This document shows positions 5,834 to 13,046 of a stretch of DNA of 13,168 nucleotides, piece after piece. Positions within the stretch are counted from its first letter, which is position 1. Each line of letters begins with the position of its first letter. The stretch is taken from assembly GCA_045801465.1 (NCBI GenBank), contig JBJMSU010000111.1, positions 1 through 13,168 on the forward strand, in the 5' to 3' direction. This stretch comes from DATFWC01 sp045801465 (GTDB lineage Bacteria; Pseudomonadota; Alphaproteobacteria; Rhizobiales; Xanthobacteraceae). The notes beneath the pieces were generated by a model that worked only from the letters and a program-made list of their open reading frames with translations, made no database searches and was not told the DNA's origin. A program made the position numbers and the translations under genes.

Positions 5834-6829
5834 TCATTCCAACTTGATGCCGATGGCCCGGATCAATTTGCCGTATTTTTCGTGATCGCTCCTGATCCGC
5901 GCAGAAAAAGCCTCGGGTGTGACGACGTAAGGCTCACCCGATCCTGTGTTGGCGAGCCGTTCTTTGTACTCGGGTTGCGCGAGTATCGCGGCGACCTCGG
6001 TGCGCAGCCGCTCGATGATCGGCTGCGGCGTACCGGCCGGGGCGAACAGACCGTGCCAGATCAGCGCCTCATAGCCGGGGTAGAGTTCGGCGATCGTCGG
6101 CAGCTCTGGTGTCGCCGGATTGCGTACGGTGCCGGTCGAGGCCAGCCCGCGCAATTTGCCGGAGCGGACCGTCGGCACGATCGAGCCGCCACCGAACATC
6201 GCGGAGATCTCGCCCGCAAGCAGAGCGATCGCCGCGGGCCCGCCGCCGCGATATGGCACATGCGTCAGATCTATCCCGACGTGCTGCTTGAGCATTTCCA
6301 TCGCGAGATGGTGCTGGCTTCCGTTGCCGATGGACCCGTAGAGCAGCGGCGGCTTGCTTCGGCGCGCCAATTCGACAAACTCACGCAGGTTCTCTGCCGG
6401 CACCGCAGGGTGCACCGCCAGCACGATTTGGTTCGAGGCCAAGCCGGCAACCGGCACCAGGTCCTTGAACGGATCGAACGGCATTCGGCCGTAAAGGTGC
6501 GGATTGCTCATGAAGACGTTGTCGGTGCCGTGCAGCAGCGTGTAGCCGTCGGGCGAGGCCTTGGCGACCGCATCGCTGGCGAGATTGCCGCCCGAGCCCG
6601 GCCTATTCTCGATCACGACAGGCTGGCCCAAGCGCACCGAAAGGCTTTGTCCGTAGAGCCGCGCGATAATGTCCGCGGCACCGCCGGGAGGAAATCCGAC
6701 CAGGATACGGACTGGACGCGACGGATAATTCTGCGCCAAGACAAAGCGCGAGGCGGTCGTTAACACGACAGCCCCTGCGGCCACACGCAAAAATTGGCGA
6801 CGTGGAGCTTTCGTGGCGATTAGAGGCAT
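5834..6829 (-). CDS. Bug/TctC-family periplasmic tripartite tricarboxylate receptor
   Basis: A periplasmic solute receptor of 331 residues of the Bug (TctC-like) family, which binds carboxylates or other small acids for tripartite tricarboxylate transporters. The N-terminus is a Tat-like signal: APRRQFLRVAAGA (res 8-20), a hydrophobic stretch and a likely cut after Ala32 (FVLA before QNYPSRP). The mature protein has VGFPPGGAADIIAR (~43-56), IENRPGSGGNLASDAVAKA (~73-91), SPDGYTLL and HVPYRGGGPA, all typical of the family. The start at 6829 is preceded by AGGGG six bases upstream, partly in a small hairpin (CCTGC/GCAGG, 6837-6850). No TctA or TctB membrane subunit is nearby, so this is an orphan receptor as is common in proteobacteria with many Bug paralogues. 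The substrate cannot be called. Confidence 0.93.
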   Translation of the reverse strand: MPLIATKAPRRQFLRVAAGAVVLTTASRFVLAQNYPSRPVRILVGFPPGGAADIIARLYGQSLSVRLGQPVVIENRPGSGGNLASDAVAKASPDGYTLLHGTDNVFMSNPHLYGRMPFDPFKDLVPVAGLASNQIVLAVHPAVPAENLREFVELARRSKPPLLYGSIGNGSQHHLAMEMLKQHVGIDLTHVPYRGGGPAAIALLAGEISAMFGGGSIVPTVRSGKLRGLASTGTVRNPATPELPTIAELYPGYEALIWHGLFAPAGTPQPIIERLRTEVAAILAQPEYKERLANTGSGEPYVVTPEAFSARIRSDHEKYGKLIRAIGIKLE

Positions 6830-7063
6830 GTGAGCCCCTGCTGTAGCAGGCTGTCGCGGCTAAACATCTACCCAGACCACTCCCTCGTGCGAGGCCCGCC
6901 CTTGCCCAACCTGCATAGTCCGCACCGCCTCTGTACCATGTACCACGGCGTTGTTACGCCCCTCGATCCGTGCTCGGTTGCCCCAAACGTCCTCCGATCT
7001 CACGAAGGAATAGCACGGCACCGTGGGCTACTACGCACCAATGAATGCACGCCCTGCGGGTTC
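6830..7063. other. Intergenic region upstream of the TctC-like gene
   Basis: It must contain the promoter of the receptor gene, but no convincing -35/-10 pair is visible. Small structures seen are the 5-bp hairpin at 6837-6850 next to the ribosome binding site, a tandem TGTACCA TGTACCA (6932-6945), and the near-palindrome CACGGCACCGTG (7015-7026). No gene is supported. Confidence 0.4.
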
Positions 7064-7098
7064 ACTCGCGTTCGCTATTCGCCACTCGCCATTCGGTG
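7064..7098. repeat. Imperfect tandem heptamer repeat overlapping the 3' end of glk
   Basis: Five consecutive 7-bp units on the plus strand: ACTCGCG, TTCGCTA, TTCGCCA, CTCGCCA, TTCGGTG. On the coding strand these read as degenerate TGGCGAA/TAGCGAA units and encode the last residues of glucokinase; the TAG of one unit is the stop codon. Such TTCGC-type heptamers are, from memory, widespread in Bradyrhizobium-group intergenic regions. Confidence 0.6.
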
Positions 7099-8034
7099 GC
7101 TGGCATACACGGCGCAGCCAATGAGACCAGGCGTGCGCTCGGTGATCACGAAGGTCGGGATGGCGGCGAGCAGCCGCTCGTAGGGCGGATGCGCCTCGAA
7201 GGCGCGGCGAAATTCGTGCGCCTCAATGAGCGGGGCCACGCCTTCACCGACGCCGCCAGCGAGGTAAACGCCGGCCGCCTTGAAGACGAGCGCGACGTCA
7301 CCGGCAAAACGGCCGAGCAGGCGCACGAACAGGGCAACGGTGGCGCGGGTCGCCGCGTCGCCCGCCTTCGCGCGCTTGAGGATCTCTTCCGACGCCAGCG
7401 GCTCCGCGTCGGGGTGGAGCGCGCGATGCAGGCGCGTGAAGCCGGGCCCCGACAGCACCATCTCGGCGCTGACCGCGCCCGACTTGGCGCGCAGCCGCGC
7501 GAAGATCGCTTCCTCTTCGGCATTGACGGGACCGAACGAAACGTGCCCGCCCTCGCTGGGAATGACACGCCAGGACCCGTTCTCCGGGATCAGTGCGGCG
7601 ACGCCGAGCCCTGTGCCCGGACCACAGGCGACCTTGACGCCGCGCGCGCATTCGGCGGCAGAGCCAATCGGCTTGATGTCGTCGGCGCGCAACGCCGCCA
7701 GCGCCCAGGCGACGGCGGCAAAATCGTTGATCGCGTGGAGCTGCGCAAAGCCAAGCTGCGTCCGCAATGCACTGAGGCGAAACCGCCAATCGCGATTGGT
7801 CAGCACGATCTCGTCGCCGTCCACAGGTCCGGCCACCGCCAGCACGCCCGCCTGCGGCCGCACGCCGGTCTCGGCCATGTAACGGGCGATGGCCGCCGCC
7901 ATGTCCGAAACCTCGCGGTTGGGAAACCGGACGACGCGCTCCGGGCGGCCGTCCTGCCCGACCATCGCGAAGCGGCAGGTCGTGCCGCCAATATCGGCGA
8001 CGAGAACGGCGGATTGGCCTGCAGACGGGGGCAT
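7075..8034 (-). CDS. glk: Glucokinase
   Basis: An ATP-dependent glucokinase of the bacterial ROK-related Glk family (E. coli type) that phosphorylates glucose to glucose-6-phosphate in the cytosol. It has 319 residues, close to E. coli Glk (321). The phosphate-1 loop is VADIGGTTCRFA (12-23). Asn103-Asp104 in AINDFAAVAWAL holds the catalytic base Asp104, GPGTGLGVA spans 138-146, and EGGH (Glu161, His164) with Glu191 makes the sugar-binding set. LAGGVGEG (258-265) belongs to the C-terminal nucleotide-binding half. The ATG at 8034 has only a weak purine-rich upstream region. The stop codon falls inside a tandem heptamer repeat, so the last few residues (MASGE) are probably not conserved. It follows the CoA-transferase gene after 58 bp, with no obvious functional link. 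Confidence 0.95.
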   Translation of the reverse strand: MPPSAGQSAVLVADIGGTTCRFAMVGQDGRPERVVRFPNREVSDMAAAIARYMAETGVRPQAGVLAVAGPVDGDEIVLTNRDWRFRLSALRTQLGFAQLHAINDFAAVAWALAALRADDIKPIGSAAECARGVKVACGPGTGLGVAALIPENGSWRVIPSEGGHVSFGPVNAEEEAIFARLRAKSGAVSAEMVLSGPGFTRLHRALHPDAEPLASEEILKRAKAGDAATRATVALFVRLLGRFAGDVALVFKAAGVYLAGGVGEGVAPLIEAHEFRRAFEAHPPYERLLAAIPTFVITERTPGLIGCAVYASHRMASGE

Positions 8035-8075
8035 TGTGTTTCGTGTCCGTTTTCGCCCCTCGCGGCTTTATCGTC

Positions 8076-8089
8076 GCCGCCGCGGCGGC
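8076..8089. terminator. Perfect GC palindrome after the CoA-transferase gene, possible attenuator
   Basis: GCCGCCGCGGCGGC is a 14-bp perfect palindrome starting 4 bp beyond the CoA-transferase stop and about 40 bp before glk. It lacks a loop and a T-tract, so it may only pause polymerase or protect an mRNA 3' end. Confidence 0.3.
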
Positions 8090-8092
8090 AAG

Positions 8093-9235
8093 TCAATTCG
8101 CTTTGGGTGTGGCCGCCGGCATGAACTCGGCGCGAACCTTGGCGGTGTGCTCGCCGAGCGCCGGCACCGCGCCGTAGTGGCGCGGGGCGGCGGCGACCCG
8201 CACGGGCGGCGCCGGATAGGACACCGGCCCGCTCGGCGTCTCGACGGCGATGCGGCGCAGATGCGGATGGCGCCCCAGCAGGCCGGCGTCGTTGACGCGG
8301 GCAAACGCAATGCCGGCAGCCGCGAGCTTCTCCATCAGCGGCGCCACGTCCATCGCGCCGAACACGGCGGCAACGCGCCTGTCGGTATCGGCGCGACGCT
8401 TGACGCGTTCGACGTTGGTGGCGAAGGCCGGGTCGGCTGCCAGTGCCTTGTCGTCCAGCACCTTCTCGGCGAGCACGCGCCATTCGCGGTCGCTCTGGAC
8501 GGCGATGAGGATGTCGGCGCTGTCGCGCGTCCGGAACACGCCGTAGGGCGCGATCGAAGGATGCGCGAGGCCGAGGCGCTGCGGCGGCCTGCCGCCCTCG
8601 TGCTGCAACAGCGGCACCGTCATCCAGTCGGCCATGGCATCGAACATGGAGACGCTCAGGGCGGCGCCTTCGCCGGTCATCCCGCGCGCGATCAGCGCTT
8701 CGAGGATCGCCTCATAGGCATTCATGCCGGCCGCGACATCGCACACCGAGACGCCGACTCGCGCCGGGCCCTCGGGGCCGCCGGTGACCGAGGCGAGGCC
8801 CGCTTCCGCCTGGATCAGCAGGTCGTACGCCTTGCGTGCCGCATAGGGCCCGCTCTCCCCGTATCCCGAAATCGAGCAGACGATCAGCCGCGGATGATCG
8901 CGGCGCAGCCGCTCGACCGGAAAGCCGAGCCTGGCGATGGCCCCGGGCTTGAGGTTCTGCACGAACACATCGGCACGCGCCAGTAGCGCCGCCAGCAACG
9001 CCTTGTCGTCCTCGCGCGTGAGCTCGAGGACAATGGACTCCTTGCCGCGGTTAAGCCAGACGAAATACGCGCTCTCGCCGTGGGCGACATCGTCATAGAA
9101 ACGGGCAAAGTCGCCCTCGGGGCGCTCGATCTTGATCACGCGCGCGCCGGCGTCGGCGAGCCGGCAGGTGCAGGTCGGCGCCGCGACCGCCTGCTCGATC
9201 GAGACCACGAGGAGACCGGAGAGGGGGAGGGTCAT
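8093..9235 (-). CDS. CaiB/BaiF family (class III) CoA-transferase
   Basis: A class III CoA-transferase of 380 residues that moves CoA between a thioester donor (often succinyl-CoA) and a free carboxylic acid. The Rossmann-type N-terminal part contains LADAGARVIKIERPEGDFAR (26-45), LNRGKESIVLEL (61-72) and the Pro/Ser-rich SISGYGESGPYAARKAYD (121-138). Asp138 in AYDLLIQAEAGL is the expected catalytic aspartate that forms the acyl-aspartyl anhydride. The C-terminal part (from ~230: PYGVFRTRD, then FARVNDAGLLGRHPHL) is the usual substrate lid. Family size is ~380-430, so it is complete. Start 9235 has a modest GGA upstream. It lies downstream of an acyl-CoA dehydrogenase gene, suggesting degradation of one acid, but a 119-bp palindromic repeat separates them and the substrate is unknown. 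Confidence 0.93.
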   Translation of the reverse strand: MTLPLSGLLVVSIEQAVAAPTCTCRLADAGARVIKIERPEGDFARFYDDVAHGESAYFVWLNRGKESIVLELTREDDKALLAALLARADVFVQNLKPGAIARLGFPVERLRRDHPRLIVCSISGYGESGPYAARKAYDLLIQAEAGLASVTGGPEGPARVGVSVCDVAAGMNAYEAILEALIARGMTGEGAALSVSMFDAMADWMTVPLLQHEGGRPPQRLGLAHPSIAPYGVFRTRDSADILIAVQSDREWRVLAEKVLDDKALAADPAFATNVERVKRRADTDRRVAAVFGAMDVAPLMEKLAAAGIAFARVNDAGLLGRHPHLRRIAVETPSGPVSYPAPPVRVAAAPRHYGAVPALGEHTAKVRAEFMPAATPKAN

Positions 9236-9253
9236 GCGAGGTCCATCAGCAAC

Positions 9254-9372
9254 GTCGTTCCGGGGCGTCGCGCAGCGGCGAGCCCGGAACCCATGGCCAC
9301 CATACTGCGATCAATCTGCACCACCGGGGTTATGGATTCCGGGCTCGCGCCTACGGCGCGCCCCGGAACGAC
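9254..9372. repeat. Palindromic intergenic repeat, type B
   Basis: The outer arms GTCGTTCCGGGGCG (9254-9267) and CGCCCCGGAACGAC (9359-9372) are perfect 14-bp inverse complements. The inner arms GCGAGCCCGGAACCCAT (9278-9294) and ATGGATTCCGGGCTCGC (9332-9348) match at 16 of 17 positions. The one mismatch would be a G-U pair in RNA of the transcribed minus strand. The 37-bp centre is unpaired. The element ends 4 bp before the stop codon of the acyl-CoA dehydrogenase gene. I recall close relatives as a high-copy family in Bradyrhizobium-group genomes. Confidence 0.85.
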
Positions 9373-9376
9373 AGGC

Positions 9377-10546
9377 TCAATACGACCTCGGCAACCCGAG
9401 CACATGCTCGGCCAGGTAGGACAGGATCAGGTTGGTGGAGATCGGCGCGACGCTATAGAGCCGCGTCTCGCGGAACTTGCGCTCGACGTCGTATTCCTCG
9501 GCGAAGCCGAACCCGCCATGGGTCTGCACGCACATGTCGGCGGCGGCCCAGGAGGCGTCGGCCGCCAGCAGCTTGGCCATATTGGCTTCCGCGCCGCAAT
9601 CGCGAGCCGACTCGTACAGTGCCGCGGCCTCGTGCACCATCAGCTCGGCCGCGCGCATCTGCGCATAGACGCGGGCGATAGGGAACTGGACGCCCTGGTT
9701 CTGCCCGATCGGCCGGCCGAACACGACACGTTCCTTGGCATATGCCGCCGCCTTGTCGATGAACCATTTGGCATCGCCGATGCATTCGGCCGCGATCAGG
9801 ATGCGCTCAGCGTTCATGCCGGAGAGGATATAGCGGAAGCCCTTTCCTTCCTCGCCGACCAGGCTTTCAGTCGGAATGCGCAACTGGTCGAAGAAGACTT
9901 CCGTGGTGGCGTGATTCATCATCGTGCGGATCGGCCGAATCGTCAGGCCCTTGGCCTCGCGCATGTCGACCAGGAACACCGACAGGCCTTCGGTGCGTTT
10001 CTTCGCCTTCTCGCGCGGCGTGGTGCGCGCCAGCAGCAGCATGAGATCCGAATGCTCGGCGCGCGAGGTCCAGATCTTCTGGCCATTGACGACGTAGTGA
10101 TCGCCCTCGCGCACCGCCTGCGTGCGAAGATTGAGCGTGTCGGTGCCGGAGGTGGGCTCGGTCACGCCGAACGCCTGCAGGCGCAGGCTTCCGCTGGCAA
10201 TGGCCGGAAGGTAGCGCTTCTTCTGCTCCGGGCTGCCGTGACGCAGCACGGTGCCCATCGTGTACATCTGGGCATGACAGGCCGCGCCATTGCAGCCGCT
10301 CGCGTGGATCTCTTCCATGATGGCGGCCGCGGTCCGCATGGTGAGACCGCTGCCGCCGTATTCTTCGGGAATGAGCGCGGCGAGGAAGCCCGCCTGCGTG
10401 AGCGCCTGGACGAACTCGGTCGGATAGGCGCGCTCGCGGTCGAGCGCACGCCAGTACTCGCCGGGAAATTTGCCGCACAATCCCCGTACCGCCTCGCGGA
10501 TTTGCGCAATCTCGTCGGTAGCGGCCGGCTCTCGGTGTTCGTTCAC
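9377..10546 (-). CDS. Acyl-CoA dehydrogenase family protein
   Basis: A FAD-dependent acyl-CoA dehydrogenase of 389 residues, the standard length, introducing a 2,3 double bond into an acyl-CoA and passing electrons to ETF. The helical N-terminal domain holds LIPEEYGGSGL (58-68). The beta domain holds QAFGVTEPTSGTD (124-136) and NGQKIWTSRAEH (154-165), which contact FAD. The C-terminal helical domain holds ERVVFGRPIGQNQGVQFPIA (272-291) and the FAD-contact QTHGGFGFAEEY (341-352). The usual MCAD-type catalytic YEGT near the C-terminus is replaced by VAPIST (366-371). Glu247 in GMNAERIL occupies the alternative position used by isovaleryl-CoA and long-chain enzymes. The start codon is GTG (10546), the first possible start after an in-frame stop; the ribosome site is weak. 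Substrate unknown. Confidence 0.93.
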   Translation of the reverse strand: MNEHREPAATDEIAQIREAVRGLCGKFPGEYWRALDRERAYPTEFVQALTQAGFLAALIPEEYGGSGLTMRTAAAIMEEIHASGCNGAACHAQMYTMGTVLRHGSPEQKKRYLPAIASGSLRLQAFGVTEPTSGTDTLNLRTQAVREGDHYVVNGQKIWTSRAEHSDLMLLLARTTPREKAKKRTEGLSVFLVDMREAKGLTIRPIRTMMNHATTEVFFDQLRIPTESLVGEEGKGFRYILSGMNAERILIAAECIGDAKWFIDKAAAYAKERVVFGRPIGQNQGVQFPIARVYAQMRAAELMVHEAAALYESARDCGAEANMAKLLAADASWAAADMCVQTHGGFGFAEEYDVERKFRETRLYSVAPISTNLILSYLAEHVLGLPRSY

Positions 10547-10606
10547 AACATCAGGCCCACATTCAGGCTGTTGTTAGTCGTCATCACGCGCGACCGCGCA
10601 TCTGCC

Positions 10607-10855
10607 TTAACGACCTTCAACAGGAACGCCTAGCTTTGCCGATATAGCTCGTAAATTATCCAAAACTCGGATTACGACCGTGTACGCGACGTAGATTGCA
10701 AAAAAGTAGTTGAACAGGGGGATAAGGGAGAAGATCACCCAGGCGACTTGGCTCTTTCCCAACCGCCTCGCAAGAAAATAGTTGCCAAATGCAAACGGGA
10801 TGGACAGCAGAAAGAACGGAAGAAGCGACATGAAGGTATGCCCGGAGCCACCCAT
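10607..10855 (-). CDS. Small two-helix membrane protein of unknown function
   Basis: An 82-residue hydrophobic protein that I do not recognise. Two membrane segments are visible: residues ~8-30 (SLLPFFLLSIPFAFGNYFLA) and ~37-64 (VAWVIFSLIPLFNYFFAIYV). A basic ARRLGK turn separates them, followed by a short charged C-terminal helix (VLDNLRAISAKLG). The Arg/Lys-rich turn suggests it faces the cytoplasm. The ATG at 10855 has a strong GGAGG 5 bases upstream; an alternative TTG at 10870 lies before that site and is unlikely. Codon use is less GC-rich than in the neighbours, as expected for Phe/Ile/Tyr-rich TM proteins, so this alone does not show transfer. It lies about 60 bp from each neighbour on the same strand, so it may be co-transcribed with the SDR and acyl-CoA dehydrogenase genes. 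Confidence 0.75.
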   Translation of the reverse strand: MGGSGHTFMSLLPFFLLSIPFAFGNYFLARRLGKSQVAWVIFSLIPLFNYFFAIYVAYTVVIRVLDNLRAISAKLGVPVEGR

Positions 10856-10860
10856 CTGAT

Positions 10861-10865
10861 CCTCC
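10861..10865 (-). promoter_or_regulatory. Shine-Dalgarno of the small membrane protein gene
   Basis: Minus-strand GGAGG with a 5-base spacer to the ATG at 10855. This supports the short ORF as real and rules against the TTG start at 10870. Confidence 0.7.
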
Positions 10866-10915
10866 GACAAGCTTGCTCGACATGATTGACGAATGTACCA
10901 CCGCGAAAGAAGCCG

Positions 10916-11830
10916 TCACACCGGATCCCAGCTGAACACGTCGCCCGAGCGCTCGAGCGGCGTGAACGAGGGCGCGAAGGCGCTCTTGAGCTGCTGGTCG
11001 AGCGCCTCCGGCGTCCAGCCGTCGGAGCGCTGCAACGAGCGGATCGGACGCGGCTGGTTGAACAGGAAAATCTCGTTGCGACGCACCGCGAAAATCTGTC
11101 CCGAAATGCCGGCGGCGCGGTCGGAGGCAAGATAGACGACCAGCGGCGCGATCTTCTCCGGCGTCATCTGCTTGAACTTCTCCACCCTCGCCTTCTCCTC
11201 CGGCGTCTCGGCCGGAATCGAGCCGATCATGCGGCTGAAGGCGAAGGGCGCGATCGCGTTGGAGCGCACGTTGAACCGCGCCATGTCGAGCGCGATCGCG
11301 CGCGACAGGCCGGCAATGCCGAGCTTGGCGGCCATGTAGTTGGCCTGGCCGAAATTGCCGACCAGCCCGGACGTCGACGTCATGTGCACGAAGCTGCCGG
11401 AATTCTGCTCGCGGAAATGCCCAGCGACGGCGCGGCTCATGTTGAACGAGCCGTCGAGATGCACCTGGATGACGTCGTGCCAATCGGACCAGCTCATGCG
11501 GTGAAAGATGCGGTCGCGCAGGATACCGGCATTGTTGACGAGGATGTCGACGCGGCCGAAGGCGTCGAGCGCGGCCTTGACGATCAGCTCGGCGTTCTGC
11601 GGCTCCGAGATCGACAAGGTGCTGGCGATCGCCTCGCCGCCGGCGCGCGCGATCTCCTCGACCACGGCCTGTGCCGGACCGGCATCGGCGCCGGCGCCTT
11701 CGAGGCTCGCGCCGATGTCGTTGACGACCACGCGCGCGCCTTCCTGCGCCAGCAATAATGCGATCCCCCGGCCGATCCCGCGGCCGGCGCCGGTGACGAT
11801 GGCAACTTTTCCGGCGACGATGTCCGGCAT
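10916..11830 (-). CDS. SDR-family (3R)-hydroxyacyl-CoA dehydrogenase-like protein (MFE-2 / HSD17B4 type)
   Basis: A short-chain dehydrogenase of 304 residues resembling the dehydrogenase domain of peroxisomal multifunctional enzyme 2. The cofactor motif TGAGRGIG spans residues 13-20, with Asp38 after the second strand (VVVNDIG) favouring NAD. NNAG spans 99-102, and Ser152, Tyr165 and Lys169 form the active site. The MFE-2-like blocks NAGILRDRIFHRMSWSDW and GNFGQANYMAAKLGIAGLS are diagnostic. The C-terminal extension (from ~250: EIFLFNQPRP, then SFTPLERSGDVFSWDPV) matches bacterial members of this subfamily. Expected role: oxidation of a 3-hydroxyacyl-CoA during fatty-acid or steroid-side-chain-like degradation, consistent with a nearby acyl-CoA dehydrogenase. 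The ATG at 11830 is preceded by AGGAAG; the longer frame to 11878 is encoded by a palindromic repeat and is rejected. Confidence 0.92.
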   Translation of the reverse strand: MPDIVAGKVAIVTGAGRGIGRGIALLLAQEGARVVVNDIGASLEGAGADAGPAQAVVEEIARAGGEAIASTLSISEPQNAELIVKAALDAFGRVDILVNNAGILRDRIFHRMSWSDWHDVIQVHLDGSFNMSRAVAGHFREQNSGSFVHMTSTSGLVGNFGQANYMAAKLGIAGLSRAIALDMARFNVRSNAIAPFAFSRMIGSIPAETPEEKARVEKFKQMTPEKIAPLVVYLASDRAAGISGQIFAVRRNEIFLFNQPRPIRSLQRSDGWTPEALDQQLKSAFAPSFTPLERSGDVFSWDPV

Positions 11831-11848
11831 CAGCTTCCTACCCCATAT

Positions 11849-11938
11849 CGTCATGCCCGGCTTGTGCCGGGCATCCACGTCTTTGAAGACAAACGCACAT
11901 TAAAGTCAGGGATGGCCTAAACAAGCCCGGCCATGACG
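11849..11938. repeat. Palindromic intergenic repeat, type C
   Basis: The left arm CGTCATGCCCGGCTTGT (11849-11865) is inverted, with one extra base, as ACAAGCCCGGCCATGACG (11921-11938). Inside the left half a perfect hairpin forms: TGCCCGGC (11854-11861), loop TTGT, GCCGGGCA (11866-11873). The form 'GTCATGCCCGGC...GGATGGCC...AAGCCCGGCCATGAC' is, from memory, one of the commonest dispersed repeats of Bradyrhizobium-group chromosomes. It lies between the MetE-like stop and the SDR start, 18 bp upstream of the SDR ATG. Confidence 0.85.
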
Positions 11939-11945
11939 ACCGGCC

Positions 11946-13046
11946 TCAGCCCCATACCTCGCGGGCGATATCGGCGATCATGGCGAGCTTCGCCCACTGC
12001 TCCCGTTCGGCCAGCACGTTGCCTTCCTCGCTGGAGGCAAAGCCGCATTGCGGGCTCAACGCGAGCTGGTCGATATCGATGAACTTCGCCGCCTCGTCGA
12101 TGCGCCGCTTGATCGCATCCTTGGCTTCGAGCTGGCCGCTCTTGGTCGTAACCAGACCGAGCACGACGATGCGATCCTTGGGGACCAGTCGCAGCGGCTC
12201 GAAGCCGCCGGCCCGCTCGGTATCGTATTCCATGAAATAGCCGTGCACCTTGACGCGGTTGAACAGCGCCTCGGCGACCGGCTCGTAGCCGCCCGTGCCC
12301 ATGAAGGTCGAGCGATAATTGCCGCGGCACATGTGCATCGTGATCGTCATGTCGGGGGGAACATCCGACATCGCGGTGTTGATGAGGTCGACATAGAGCT
12401 CGACCAGCCGCTCCGGATCGTCGCCGCGGTCCTTCTGCGTCTGCCGGTACTTGGCGTCGCACAGCATGGGAATGAAGACTTCGTCGAGCTGCAGGTAGCG
12501 GCAGCCGGCATCCGCGAAGGCGCGCACCGCTTGGGCGTAAGTCTTGCCCCAGTCGGCGAAGAACGTATCGAGGGAGGGATAGGCCTTCTCGCTGACCGCC
12601 TCCCGGCCGGTGCGGCCATAGAGCGCCGACGGGGCCGGAATGGTGATTTTCGCCGTGCGCGTGGTGCGCGACTTCACGAACGCGAAGTGCTCGAGCATGG
12701 GATGGCCGGAAAATCCGACCTTGCCGACGGCGCGTGCCCCTTCGGCCCGCGTGCGCATCCCGGCAAAGGCGATGCCCTGCCCCATCTGATAGCGCTCGAT
12801 CCCGTCGAGACCCCAGAGAAAATCGAGGTGCCACCACGAGCGGCGGAATTCGCCGTCGGTGACCGCTTGCAGCCCGACCTCTTCCTGTTTCTTGATGACC
12901 TTCTCGATTTCCCGGTCCTCGACCTCCTTCAGCGCAGCGGCGTCGATCTCGCCGCGTTGCCGCTTTTCGCGCGCCTCCTTCACGGGCGCGGTACGCAACA
13001 GACTGCCGACATGGTCGGCGCGGAACGGCGGCTTGGTGCGTTTCAT
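11946..13046 (-). CDS. Cobalamin-independent methionine synthase C-domain-like protein (MetE/UROD fold)
   Basis: A 366-residue protein corresponding to the catalytic C-terminal half of MetE, without the N-terminal half of the ~750-residue enzyme. It opens with FRADHVGSLLRT (8-19) and contains VTDGEFRRSWW (62-72), YLQLDEVF (184-191), HMCRGNY (238-244), GYFMEYD (269-275) and LSPQCGF (330-336). His238, Cys240, Glu273 and Cys334 match the zinc ligands of E. coli MetE in order, so a thiol methyltransferase activity is plausible. Family members (B. subtilis YxjG/YxjH type) may use a methyl donor other than the folate or act on other thiols. The N-terminal ~60 residues carry a charged helix (KEAREKRQRGEIDAAALKEV). 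The start at 13046 has no evident Shine-Dalgarno sequence. It appears to be the first gene of the leftward run, with a 115-bp, repeat-containing gap to the SDR. Confidence 0.9.
   Translation of the reverse strand: MKRTKPPFRADHVGSLLRTAPVKEAREKRQRGEIDAAALKEVEDREIEKVIKKQEEVGLQAVTDGEFRRSWWHLDFLWGLDGIERYQMGQGIAFAGMRTRAEGARAVGKVGFSGHPMLEHFAFVKSRTTRTAKITIPAPSALYGRTGREAVSEKAYPSLDTFFADWGKTYAQAVRAFADAGCRYLQLDEVFIPMLCDAKYRQTQKDRGDDPERLVELYVDLINTAMSDVPPDMTITMHMCRGNYRSTFMGTGGYEPVAEALFNRVKVHGYFMEYDTERAGGFEPLRLVPKDRIVVLGLVTTKSGQLEAKDAIKRRIDEAAKFIDIDQLALSPQCGFASSEEGNVLAEREQWAKLAMIADIAREVWG

Noticed and set aside
5741..6763. 340-residue plus-strand open frame
   Set aside because: Antisense to the Bug/TctC receptor, which has a signal peptide and family motifs; the plus frame has none.
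7045..8124. 359-residue plus-strand open frame, and the similar one at 7889-8986
   Set aside because: Both are antisense to glk and the CoA-transferase, whose minus-strand products have full catalytic motifs.
9080..10633. 517-residue open frame on the plus strand
   Set aside because: Antisense shadow of the acyl-CoA dehydrogenase gene caused by high GC at third positions. It is rich in Arg/Gly/His/Asp with no family motif, while the minus strand has a complete, motif-rich enzyme.
9377..13046. A single tightly coupled catabolic operon
   Set aside because: Gene gaps are 60-141 bp and two of them carry palindromic repeats, so one operon is not demonstrated. A functional module remains only a hypothesis.
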